DNA of 43,390 nt from DAIUFH01 sp036844705 (GTDB lineage: Bacteria > Bacillota > Clostridia > Tissierellales > Tissierellaceae): the NCBI GenBank assembly GCA_036844705.1, contig DAIUFH010000010.1:1-43390 (forward strand), read 5' to 3'. Both the position numbers and the translations under genes were made by a program. Shown here piece by piece: positions 8,865 through 16,437 of this stretch (position 1 is the first letter of the stretch; each line of letters opens with the position of its first letter). The notes below the pieces were generated by a model that did no database searches, was not told where the DNA came from, and was given only the letters and a program-made list of their open reading frames with translations.

Positions 8865-9743
8865 TTAAATATGTGTAATATATTGTAAAGCTTCATATGA
8901 TAGCTTAGCTACCGTTAAACTATCCGGTATTTGTTTGATTTCCATTGAAATATATCCTTTATATTTAATAGCTTCTAATGTGCATAATATATCTCTTATT
9001 GGCAATGTTCCAAATCCAGGTACCATTCTATCAGTATCAGCCATATGAATAAATCCTATTTTATCTTTTGCCTTAATAATACTATCTATTATTGAATCCT
9101 CTGTATATCCCATGTGATAAGTATCCAACAATAGTCCCAGGTTTTGTAACTTTAATTCATCAATCCATTCCAAAGATTCACTTACTGTATTCAAATTATT
9201 TATATTGTTCATATTTTGAGGCTCCATCAATATATTTATATTAAATTTAGCTGCATATTCGCATATCTTATAAAATATCCTATTTAATGCGTCTTTGGTA
9301 CAATGTATATTTTCACTAATATTTCCTCGATATTTTCCCACCAGTGCCGGTACTTGAAAATATGCTGCAAGTCCAATTAAATCTTTACATCTTTTCAATG
9401 CTTCTTCTCTATTCTCCGAATCCTCATGTAATAAAAACAATTTATCTTGAATCTGCATCGGACTTGTTCCAATGGCAGATATCTCCAAATTATATTTGTC
9501 TAATAATGAACTAACAACTTTTGTCGAAACTTTCTTTGGTTCACGTACCAATAGCTCTATTCCAGTATACCCTAATTCACTTATGGCTCTAAAATTCTCT
9601 TCTAAATCACCTGTAAATGCCGATACTTGAACATTATGGTCTGGTACTGAAACTGGATAAGATAATTTCATATTTTGTAGTGTTGCACCCATAATTACCG
9701 GTCCTTTATCATTTCCTTTAGCAATTCCAATTTTGGTAGTCAT
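8865..9743 (-). CDS. TIM-barrel sugar isomerase/epimerase with a chimeric N-terminus
   Basis: A 292-residue protein. Residues 26-292 form an AP-endonuclease-2-type TIM barrel as in sugar-phosphate isomerases, hydroxypyruvate isomerase and OtnI; likely metal ligands are E174 (ILMEPQ), D207 (LLLDTYH), H233 (FIHMADTD) and E268 (ISMEIK). Residues 1-25 do not belong to this family: they match the first 25 residues of the isocitrate dehydrogenase at 12442 at 17 positions, and the upstream DNA matches too. The native start of the barrel was probably M25 (MKLSYPVSVPD). AAAGGA before internal ATGs 9692 and 9671 could still allow internal initiation. Next to the acid-sugar kinase it may isomerise a keto acid sugar. 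Confidence 0.85.
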   Translation of the reverse strand: MTTKIGIAKGNDKGPVIMGATLQNMKLSYPVSVPDHNVQVSAFTGDLEENFRAISELGYTGIELLVREPKKVSTKVVSSLLDKYNLEISAIGTSPMQIQDKLFLLHEDSENREEALKRCKDLIGLAAYFQVPALVGKYRGNISENIHCTKDALNRIFYKICEYAAKFNINILMEPQNMNNINNLNTVSESLEWIDELKLQNLGLLLDTYHMGYTEDSIIDSIIKAKDKIGFIHMADTDRMVPGFGTLPIRDILCTLEAIKYKGYISMEIKQIPDSLTVAKLSYEALQYITHI

Positions 9744-9775
9744 AGTTTTCCCCTTTACAAATTTGAATAATTTAA
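9669..9775 (-). repeat. Duplicated citX tail + icd 5' segment, copy A (fused)
   Basis: This segment carries LNYSNL-stop, an 11-base spacer with the ribosome site, ATG, and 25 codons that match the citX/icd junction at 12368-12477. Upstream 21 bases (AAATTTGTAAAGGGGAAAACT) match at 19 positions; the 75 coding bases match at 59. Stop-to-start spacing is identical in both copies. Confidence 0.88.
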
Positions 9776-9803
9776 CATTTTGAATCTTTCAATACACTAT
9801 ATC

Positions 9804-11189
9804 TTATTTTTCTATTGGTTCAAGTGTAGCTGTGAAATGTCTTAATACATGAGGTTCCCATGTTATTCTATATCCAGGAACTTCACTTGCTCTCTTCTTA
9901 ATTGCAATTAAGGCTTCTGCCATTATATCAAAGTGTGCTTGTGTATAAACTCTTCTTGGAATTGCAAGTCTGGTAAATTCAAAGTCTGATTCTAGTTGTT
10001 TCCCAGTATCCGGATCATTACCTAGCATGTATGAACCTATATCACACGCTCTGATACCAGCCTCTTTATACAATTCTATTCCCAATGCTTGCCCAGGGAA
10101 TTCATAATATGGAATATGTGGTAACAAAGCTTTGGCATCTATAAACAATCCATGACCACCCACAGGCGATTGATATGCAATTCCTTCATCATCCAATATA
10201 CTTGCTAGGTATTCCATTTGACCATTTCTATATTCTAGATATTGTTCATCCAACCCTTCATATAGTCCAATAGCAAGTGCCTCCAGATCCCTTCCAGAAA
10301 GTCCACCATAGGTAATAAATCCCTCAAAGGAAATACAATTTTCTTTTACTCTTTGGTATAAATCCTTATTGTCTTTAATACCAATAAGTCCACCCATATT
10401 TACAATTGCATCCTTTTTTGCACTCATAGTGAACATATCTGCATAACTGAACATTTCTCTAGTTATATCTTTAATTGAGGAATTTTTGAATCCTTCTTCA
10501 TCTCGTTTAACAAAAAAAGCATTCTCAGCAAATCTTGCAGCATCTATACATAATGGAATACCGTATTTTTTACAAATTGCTGAAACTTCTCTCATGTTTT
10601 TAACAGAGACAGGCTGCCCGCCTGCTGAATTATTTGTTATGGTCATTACAACTAACCCAACATTATCCTCACCATGTTCATCTATTAAACGTTCTAATTT
10701 CTCAACATCCATATTCCCTTTAAAAGGTGCTCTTAATGATGGATCTAATGCTTCTTTTACTACACAATCAATTGCTCGTGCCCCTGCAAGTTCTACATGG
10801 GCTCTAGTTGTGTCAAAGAACATGTTTGAAATGGCAAATTTCCCTGGCCCTATTAATAAATTGAATAAAACCTTTTCTGCTGCTCTGCCTTGATGTACAG
10901 GTTGAATATATTCATATCCAAATATATCTTGTCCAGAATCTACTAATCTAAAATAGCTTCTGCCACCTGCATATGCCTCATCGCCTCTCATAACTCCTGC
11001 CCATTGAACATCACTCATGGCATTGGTTCCGGAATCTGTTAATAGATCAATGTAAACGTCTTCCCCCTTGAGACTAAAAAGATTATAATTAGCCTCTTTG
11101 ATTTTTTGTTCTCTTTCCTCACGAGTAAGTACTTTAATAGTTTCAACCATTTTTATTCTAAATGGTTCCGGTATATATTTTTTAGCCAT
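9804..11189 (-). CDS. tnaA: Tryptophanase (beta-eliminating PLP lyase)
   Basis: A 461-residue PLP enzyme of the tryptophanase/tyrosine phenol-lyase family, expected to split L-tryptophan into indole, pyruvate and ammonia. The PLP site is MSAKKDA (255-261, K259 binding PLP), with IDAARF (D216, R219) and RGDEAYAGGRSY (68-79). It is called tryptophanase, not tyrosine phenol-lyase, because I384 in RACDIGSYMLG replaces the phenol-lyase Arg, and H451 in VLRHFTA matches the tryptophanase His. Start ATG 11189 follows AAAGGAGG. The 195-bp leader shows no evident TnaC leader peptide and no tryptophan permease is nearby. Its place beside acid-sugar genes is odd; pyruvate from another beta-substituted amino acid is an alternative. 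Confidence 0.87.
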   Translation of the reverse strand: MAKKYIPEPFRIKMVETIKVLTREEREQKIKEANYNLFSLKGEDVYIDLLTDSGTNAMSDVQWAGVMRGDEAYAGGRSYFRLVDSGQDIFGYEYIQPVHQGRAAEKVLFNLLIGPGKFAISNMFFDTTRAHVELAGARAIDCVVKEALDPSLRAPFKGNMDVEKLERLIDEHGEDNVGLVVMTITNNSAGGQPVSVKNMREVSAICKKYGIPLCIDAARFAENAFFVKRDEEGFKNSSIKDITREMFSYADMFTMSAKKDAIVNMGGLIGIKDNKDLYQRVKENCISFEGFITYGGLSGRDLEALAIGLYEGLDEQYLEYRNGQMEYLASILDDEGIAYQSPVGGHGLFIDAKALLPHIPYYEFPGQALGIELYKEAGIRACDIGSYMLGNDPDTGKQLESDFEFTRLAIPRRVYTQAHFDIMAEALIAIKKRASEVPGYRITWEPHVLRHFTATLEPIEK

Positions 11190-11228
11190 TGCAACTGCCT
11201 CCTTTATTTTTTTATTCTATTTATCCTT

Positions 11229-11246
11229 ATGATAATATATTATCAT
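11229..11246. promoter_or_regulatory. 18-bp perfect palindrome upstream of tnaA
   Basis: ATGATAATATATTATCAT lies 40 bp before the tnaA start and reads the same on both strands. It resembles Fur-family boxes (TGATAAT...ATTATCA) but with two central bases instead of one. It may be an operator; AT-rich chance palindromes are possible. Confidence 0.35.
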
Positions 11247-11335
11247 TTTGTTCCTCTACATTCTATATTAAAAAAATAATAGCAAATTGGGAAACTCTTA
11301 TGTATTACTTTTGATGATTTGAGTTACATGAATAT

Positions 11336-11384
11336 AACTAGTGGATATGAACCAGAATAAATTTCTGGTTCATATCCACTAGTT
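11336..11384 (-). terminator. Long hairpin at the end of the isocitrate dehydrogenase gene
   Basis: A perfect 22-bp stem (11336-11357 with 11363-11384, five-base loop) begins at the stop codon of the isocitrate dehydrogenase. No strong U-tract follows, so it may stabilise the 3' end of the long upstream transcript or end it with help. It marks the border between the citrate operon and tnaA. Confidence 0.65.
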
Positions 11385-12442
11385 TAAATATACCCTCTCT
11401 TTTCTTCGATCCTATTTGCAATTGTCTTAGCAAGACTCATAGTAGAAGCTGTTCCACCTAAGTCTGGAGTCAATATCTTTCTTTCTGAAAGAACCTCCCG
11501 TACGGAGTCCTCAATCATTGCTGCTTCATTTAGATTTCCCATATGCCTTAACAATAAAGCACCTGACAAAATCAATGCTACTGGGTTTGCAATTCCTTTT
11601 CCTGCTATATCAGGGGCAGCACCGTGAGATGCTTCAACAACAGCAATGTTCTTCCCAATATTTGCTCCCGGCGCCAGTCCCAAACTTCCAGCTAATCCAG
11701 CAGTTAAATCCGATAGAATATCTCCGTATTGATTTGCTGTAACTATGACATCAAACATTTGCGGATTTTTAACTAAATAAAAGGCAGTTGCATCAACCAT
11801 ATAATCATCTGATAAAATATCTTTATTTTTCTCAGCTACTTCCCTGAAACAAGATAAAAAGAGACCATCGGTAATACTTAATGCATTGGCTTTGTGTATG
11901 CAAGAAACCTTTTTTCTACCATTTTTCCTAGCATAATCAAATGCAAATTGTGATACCCTCAAAGCCGCTTCTCTTGTGGTAAGCTTTATACATTCAGCTG
12001 CATAATCTCCGATTTTATGTTCCAATCCACTATATACATCCTCAGTAATTTCTCTTAGGATATGTACATCCATATCTTCATATTTACCGGATATATTTGA
12101 AATACCTCTTATAGGCCTTGGGCATACAAACAGCTTCAATTCCCTGCGAAGAGCATTGTTTATGGATGGATAAATATGCTCGCTTCCATCGTCGTGTACG
12201 CAAATGACTTTTCCTTTGAACTTATCAACTACTAATGGAGCTTTAATGACCAAACCCAATTCCTTTATCTTTTTAACTGATTCCTGTGGTAAGGGGTGTC
12301 CATATTTTTCTATTGCATCATCACCTACTAGTATTGGAACCCATTGGAAGTCTATCCCTGTTGATTCCATTACCTGAAGTGTTGCATCCATAATTTCTGG
12401 TCCTATCCCATTTCCTTTAATAATTCCAACTTTAGTAGCCAT
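11384..12442 (-). CDS. NAD-type isocitrate/homoisocitrate dehydrogenase
   Basis: A 352-residue member of the isocitrate/isopropylmalate dehydrogenase family, catalysing NAD(P)-dependent oxidative decarboxylation of a 3-substituted malate in the cytoplasm. YPSINNALRRELK (91-103) has the Ser-x-Asn-x3-Arg arrangement of isocitrate dehydrogenases rather than isopropylmalate dehydrogenases; further residues are R109 (CPRPIRG), Y137 (EDVYSG), the NQYGDILSDL metal site and the cofactor loop HGAAPDIAGKGIANP typical of NAD users. It is the last gene of the prpD-citX run, 11 bases after citX, with AGGGGG before ATG 12442. Its first 25 codons and ribosome site were copied into the gene at 8865-9743. Isocitrate is likely; homoisocitrate or another malate cannot be excluded. 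Confidence 0.88.
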   Translation of the reverse strand: MATKVGIIKGNGIGPEIMDATLQVMESTGIDFQWVPILVGDDAIEKYGHPLPQESVKKIKELGLVIKAPLVVDKFKGKVICVHDDGSEHIYPSINNALRRELKLFVCPRPIRGISNISGKYEDMDVHILREITEDVYSGLEHKIGDYAAECIKLTTREAALRVSQFAFDYARKNGRKKVSCIHKANALSITDGLFLSCFREVAEKNKDILSDDYMVDATAFYLVKNPQMFDVIVTANQYGDILSDLTAGLAGSLGLAPGANIGKNIAVVEASHGAAPDIAGKGIANPVALILSGALLLRHMGNLNEAAMIEDSVREVLSERKILTPDLGGTASTMSLAKTIANRIEEKRGYI

Positions 12443-12477
12443 AGTTTTCCCCCTTATAAATTTAGATAATCTTTAGC
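12368..12477 (-). repeat. Source copy of the citX tail + icd 5' segment, copy B
   Basis: The junction where citX ends (AKDYLNL-stop), followed by an 11-base spacer with AGGGGG and the first 25 codons of the dehydrogenase. It is the intact counterpart of the fused copy at 9669-9775, since both flanking genes here are complete. Confidence 0.85.
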
Positions 12478-12978
12478 TAAAACTTCTATTTTGTTAATTA
12501 ATTCTTCATATGTATGATTTTTTTCTCTCATACAAACCTGTGCATCTTTACTGCATATTAAACACTTTCTGGAATCTAAATTTAAATTGCTCCTACTTAT
12601 TTGATTATGATTTTTATCAAATACATCTATATCAAAAACCCTGCCCAATGGGTGATTATCTTCTATATCAACAGTAAGTTCCTTTATAGCTACTGGATTA
12701 GAATCAACAGAAATAAATCCTTCACTTCCAGTTTTTTTATTGCAAGTTTCAATATTGAATATATTGATATTCTTATATTTTAAAGTCGATACAAGTGTAT
12801 TCATTCCATTCTCATGTATATGTGTATAAAGCTTTGAGTTTTTAATAATCCCAGGAATATTGAGTGTAAATGAAATTAATGTATTCGGATATTTTTTTAG
12901 TAGTTCAAATTGTTTATTAGCTCTTTCTTCTCTCGAATTTAAAATATCCTTAAATTTATCCATATCTATCTCATTCAT
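12454..12978 (-). CDS. citX: Apo-citrate lyase phosphoribosyl-dephospho-CoA transferase CitX
   Basis: A 174-residue CitX. It attaches the triphosphoribosyl-dephospho-CoA prosthetic group, made by CitG, to the serine of the citrate lyase acyl carrier CitD. Family motifs are clear: LISFTLNIPG (34-43), NHPLGRVFDIDVFD (108-121), SRKCLICSKDAQVCMREKNH (136-155). The cysteine pairs are typical. Start ATG 12978 follows GGAGATGA. It lies after the GntR gene and 11 bases before the dehydrogenase. It is the only CitX in the window, while the only CitG lies in the second lyase operon, so this gene probably serves both lyases. Length matches stand-alone CitX; there is no CitXG fusion. Confidence 0.93.
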   Translation of the reverse strand: MNEIDMDKFKDILNSREERANKQFELLKKYPNTLISFTLNIPGIIKNSKLYTHIHENGMNTLVSTLKYKNINIFNIETCNKKTGSEGFISVDSNPVAIKELTVDIEDNHPLGRVFDIDVFDKNHNQISRSNLNLDSRKCLICSKDAQVCMREKNHTYEELINKIEVLAKDYLNL

Positions 12979-13000
12979 TAAGTCATCTCCAATCCTAATA

Positions 13001-13675
13001 CTACATAAAGTCTAAGTTCTTCATCAAATTCATATTTGTATTAAACCTTATCCAAGCATTTTTTACATGAATTCGTGCCAATCTTTCACATTCGTCTGAA
13101 TCAGTTTTTTCCATTGCTTTCATTATTTCTTTAATCTCGTTAAAAGCATCCAGATTTTGCTGGGTATTGGATAAGGATATCATTCTAAAACGACCAAGAC
13201 TTTCATTGACATCAATCAAGCTATTCTTCAAAGTTTTATTCTTTGTTAATGATAGCAGGGTCTCAGTCCATTTCTTATGCAAAAGCACATGTTCACTATA
13301 ATCTTTATTGGCAATTGCCTGTTCCATCTTTACGGTTATTTCTTTAAAAATAGTGATTTCCTCTTCAGTGATATTAATACATATTAATTTAATGGCTAAT
13401 CCTTCTAAGACTTCCCTGACCTCATATAGTTCCTGAGCATGTTCTAAAGATATTTGACTTACTATGGAACCTCTTTGGGGAGTGTATATGACAAAGCCAT
13501 CCTGATCCAATTGCCTTAATGCTTCCCTTACAGGTGTTCTACTAATATTGAGCTGTTCAGCCAAATTTGCCTCAACCAGTTTAACACCTGGTTTTAGCTT
13601 ATTACTCAATATATCAGCTTTAATTTTTTTATAAGCCTTGATGCTTGCTGGTATATTAGCTTTTGACTTATACAT
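13001..13675 (-). CDS. GntR family regulator (FadR/FCD subfamily)
   Basis: A 224-residue DNA-binding regulator. The N-terminal winged helix (about 15-75) has the GntR pattern LAEQLNISRTPVREALRQLD followed by GFVIYTPQRGSIV. The all-helical FCD ligand domain (about 78-215) has ELYEVREVLEGLAIKL. FCD-type regulators usually sense a carboxylic acid and often bind a metal. It sits inside the operon, 14 bases after citF and 22 before citX, so it may regulate the very operon that encodes it. No clear operator could be assigned. Confidence 0.92.
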   Translation of the reverse strand: MYKSKANIPASIKAYKKIKADILSNKLKPGVKLVEANLAEQLNISRTPVREALRQLDQDGFVIYTPQRGSIVSQISLEHAQELYEVREVLEGLAIKLICINITEEEITIFKEITVKMEQAIANKDYSEHVLLHKKWTETLLSLTKNKTLKNSLIDVNESLGRFRMISLSNTQQNLDAFNEIKEIMKAMEKTDSDECERLARIHVKNAWIRFNTNMNLMKNLDFM

Positions 13676-13689
13676 TATATCACAATCCT

Positions 13690-15231
13690 TTAAATGACTT
13701 GTCTTATAACATCTATAATTGTTCCATCCCTATACTGAACTATGCCTACAATTCTATCACCAAATTCAATTTTATCAGGTTTTCCTGTAATACTTTCAGC
13801 TATTTTCTGAAGCTCATTGATGGTATAAAGTTTCAAATTTGCAGCTTTAAATTTTTCTATTAAATCCTCCCTATTAGGATTAACTGCTATACCATAATCC
13901 GTTACTACAACATCTATGGTCTCTCCAGGCGTAACAACAGTAGTCACCTTGTCAACTATTATTGGAATTCTACCCCTGATTAATGGTGCCAATATTACTG
14001 ACATCTTTGAACCTGCTGCAGTATCTGGATGTCCTCCTACTGCTTGACTAATGATTCCGTCAGAACCTGATATTACATTGACGTTAAAATCAGTATCGAT
14101 CTCTAAAGCTCCCAGCATTACAATATCCAGTTTGTTTACAGCACAACCTGAATTATGAGGATTTGAATAAAAGCTAGCATCTATCTCAAAATGCTTTTGA
14201 TTTTTCCCCAAAGAATTTACCGCATCTAAATCGAAGCATTGCGTATCAAATAATCCCTCAAGTAACCCTTCTTCCAAAAGCTGAACTAATTGAGATGTAA
14301 TCCCTCCCAGACCAAAGCTTCCTTTTATATTTTCTTCAACCATTTTCTCTTTTAATAACTCCGTCACTGCTAAAGATGCACCAGCAGCACCGGTTTGATA
14401 TGAGAATCCATTTTTAAAATATCCTGATGCAACAATTGCCTTAACAGCATTTTCTGCAATTAAAATATCCTTAGGGTTTTTAGTACTCTTAATTGCTCCT
14501 GAAACTATGCCTTTTGGATTGCCTATTTCCTCTACCTTTACAATATAATCAACCTGAGTTTGATTTATACTTGCAGGCAAGCAAGGATACTCTACCAAGT
14601 TATCCGTAATAAGTACTACTTGGTCTGCATACTTTGCATCTACTATGGCATAACCCAATGACCCACACGCAGATTTCCCGGAAAATCCATTAGCATTACC
14701 ATATTCATCACATGCAGGAACTCCCAAAAAAGCCACATCTATTTTTAATTCACCTGATTCAATTGCTCTGGCTCGTCCTCCATGAGGTCTTATTATTACC
14801 GGATTTGGTAAAATACCTTCTGATATGGCACTCCCTAAAGGCTCTCTTAATCCACTGCTTTCTATTCGAGTTATTACTCCATTTTTAATATGTTCAATCA
14901 AAGAACCATGACATGTGCTCAAGGAACTTGGAGCTATTCTAATATTCTTTATACCCATGGATGCTATTACATCCATAACCATATTTACAATATAATCACC
15001 ACTTCTAAAATGATGGTGAAATGATATGGTCATCCCATCTTTAAGTTTAGTAGCCTTTACAGCCTCTTCGATAGATGAAAGGAGTTTACTTTCATGTGGC
15101 AATGGTCTTTTTAATTTAGAACCTACCTTTCTTCCATCTGGAACATAGCTAAAAGGACTTTCATAAGGTCTCAATACACCTATACCCTCAAGATATTCGG
15201 GTATATCCCTGCCAACACCATTTTTAGACAT
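13690..15231 (-). CDS. citF: Citrate lyase alpha subunit CitF, set 1 (citrate:acetyl-ACP transferase)
   Basis: A 513-residue alpha subunit that exchanges the acetyl group on the acyl carrier CitD for citrate, forming citryl-ACP. Family landmarks include GMTISFHHHFRSGDYIV near 62-78, RPHGGRARAIESGELKIDVA near 168-187, and a glycine-rich core with GVPACDEYGNANGF. The start ATG overlaps the citE stop by one base (TAATG), indicating tight coupling. Length and order (citC-citD-citE-citF) match citrate lyase operons. Homology alone cannot separate citrate lyase from citramalate lyase, which is built the same way; the second copy at 29069 may have a different substrate. Confidence 0.94.
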   Translation of the reverse strand: MSKNGVGRDIPEYLEGIGVLRPYESPFSYVPDGRKVGSKLKRPLPHESKLLSSIEEAVKATKLKDGMTISFHHHFRSGDYIVNMVMDVIASMGIKNIRIAPSSLSTCHGSLIEHIKNGVITRIESSGLREPLGSAISEGILPNPVIIRPHGGRARAIESGELKIDVAFLGVPACDEYGNANGFSGKSACGSLGYAIVDAKYADQVVLITDNLVEYPCLPASINQTQVDYIVKVEEIGNPKGIVSGAIKSTKNPKDILIAENAVKAIVASGYFKNGFSYQTGAAGASLAVTELLKEKMVEENIKGSFGLGGITSQLVQLLEEGLLEGLFDTQCFDLDAVNSLGKNQKHFEIDASFYSNPHNSGCAVNKLDIVMLGALEIDTDFNVNVISGSDGIISQAVGGHPDTAAGSKMSVILAPLIRGRIPIIVDKVTTVVTPGETIDVVVTDYGIAVNPNREDLIEKFKAANLKLYTINELQKIAESITGKPDKIEFGDRIVGIVQYRDGTIIDVIRQVI

Positions 15232-16118
15232 TAAAATCCCTCCTTATATACACCAGCTGCTTTTGCTAATTCCAATACTCTATAGGCCCTATCGACTACT
15301 GGTACATCTATCATTTTACCATCTAAGGCTATAACTCCCGAAGATTTACTTTCAGCTTCTTTTATAGCATCAATTACACGTATTGAATGTTGAATTTCTT
15401 TAGATGAAGGAGTATATATTTTATGTGTAAGTTCTATTTGTCTTGGATGTATAACTGATTTACCGTCAAAACCCATCTGTTTAATCAATTTGACTTCCTC
15501 AATAAATCCTTCATCGTTATTTATGTCAGTATAAGCAGTATCAAGGGCATAAATACCTGCAGCCCTAGCAGCCATAAGAATTTGACTCCTTGCAGTTAAA
15601 AGTTCTATTCCTTCAGGAGAACGATTTGTTTTCATACTTGTAACAAAATCCTCAGCTCCAATTGCAATACCAATCAGTCTCTTTGAAGCAGTAGCTATCT
15701 CATAAGCGTTAATAACCCCTAGAGGACTCTCAATAGCAGCCATTAGCTTTGTACTACCTATTTCCAATCCAGCCTCCCCTTCAATCTCTGCAATTATGGC
15801 TTCAATTTCTTTTACGTCTTCTGCCTTTTCTGCTTTTGGCAACCTTATTACATCGGGACAGGCTCTTACAATAGCCTCTAAGTCAGCTCCCCCAAAGGGG
15901 GTATCTAATCCATTTACCCTAACTACCGTTTCAGTTTCACCAAAATCAAGGGTTTTCAATGCATTATATACCAGAAACCTAGCCGAATCCTTCTCTCTTA
16001 TTGAAACAGAATCCTCCAAGTCGAACATAATCGAATCAGACCCATATAAATGTGCCCCTATGATATTGGCAGGATTGTTGCCGGTAACATACATCATTGT
16101 TCTTCTAAGCTTAACCAT
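15231..16118 (-). CDS. citE: Citrate lyase beta subunit CitE, set 1 (citryl-ACP lyase)
   Basis: A 295-residue Mg2+-dependent TIM-barrel lyase that cleaves citryl-ACP to oxaloacetate and acetyl-ACP. Visible residues are FDLEDSV (32-38), R67 in VRVNG, the substrate segment IRLPKAE (91-97), E130 in AAIESPLGV and D157 in IGAEDF, as expected for the family's metal and CoA-ester site. It overlaps citD by eight bases upstream and citF by one base downstream. Ribosome site GGGAGGG precedes ATG 16118. Citramalyl-ACP is an alternative substrate. Confidence 0.95.
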   Translation of the reverse strand: MVKLRRTMMYVTGNNPANIIGAHLYGSDSIMFDLEDSVSIREKDSARFLVYNALKTLDFGETETVVRVNGLDTPFGGADLEAIVRACPDVIRLPKAEKAEDVKEIEAIIAEIEGEAGLEIGSTKLMAAIESPLGVINAYEIATASKRLIGIAIGAEDFVTSMKTNRSPEGIELLTARSQILMAARAAGIYALDTAYTDINNDEGFIEEVKLIKQMGFDGKSVIHPRQIELTHKIYTPSSKEIQHSIRVIDAIKEAESKSSGVIALDGKMIDVPVVDRAYRVLELAKAAGVYKEGF

Positions 16119-16413
16119 CTATATCACCCTCCCAATTAAACTCAGTTGATTCTGCTGCTCGATAAAGTGCTGTGAGAGTTCTAGCCTTGATAACAAAATC
16201 CACCGCTCCCTTGTCAACAGCTTTGACTACTGCATTTTTAATTCCCTTTGATTCAAGTGTTTCTTTAATCACATTTCTTATTTGTCTTCCAAACTGTTTA
16301 TTAACTGAACTTTGTAAAAAAATCTCAATACCTTCTTCACATGATGGTTCTATAGCAATATTTATATCGCTTGATTCCAAAGTACCTGCTATGCCTGATC
16401 TTTTAATTTCCAA
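16111..16413 (-). CDS. citD: Citrate lyase gamma subunit CitD, set 1 (acyl carrier)
   Basis: Small acyl carrier protein of about 100 residues, carrying the phosphoribosyl-dephospho-CoA group on a serine. The conserved GTLESSD motif is near the N-terminus. An ATG at 16419 is only one base from the AGGAGG ribosome site; the TTG at 16413 is seven bases away and puts the modified serine at residue 14, as in the Klebsiella protein and in the second CitD here. TTG is therefore preferred. The gene overlaps citE by eight bases and follows citC by a short gap. Confidence 0.9.
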   Translation of the reverse strand: MEIKRSGIAGTLESSDINIAIEPSCEEGIEIFLQSSVNKQFGRQIRNVIKETLESKGIKNAVVKAVDKGAVDFVIKARTLTALYRAAESTEFNWEGDIDG

Positions 16414-16437
16414 AATCATACCTCCTAACTTTTAATT

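Noticed and set aside
9804..11189. Tyrosine phenol-lyase as the identity
   Set aside because: The phenol-lyase Arg is Ile (I384) and the tryptophanase His (H451) is present, as is the LGNDPDTGKQL segment.
11384..12442. 3-isopropylmalate dehydrogenase as the identity
   Set aside because: The Ser-x-Asn-x3-Arg substrate pattern and the lack of leu genes nearby favour isocitrate or homoisocitrate.
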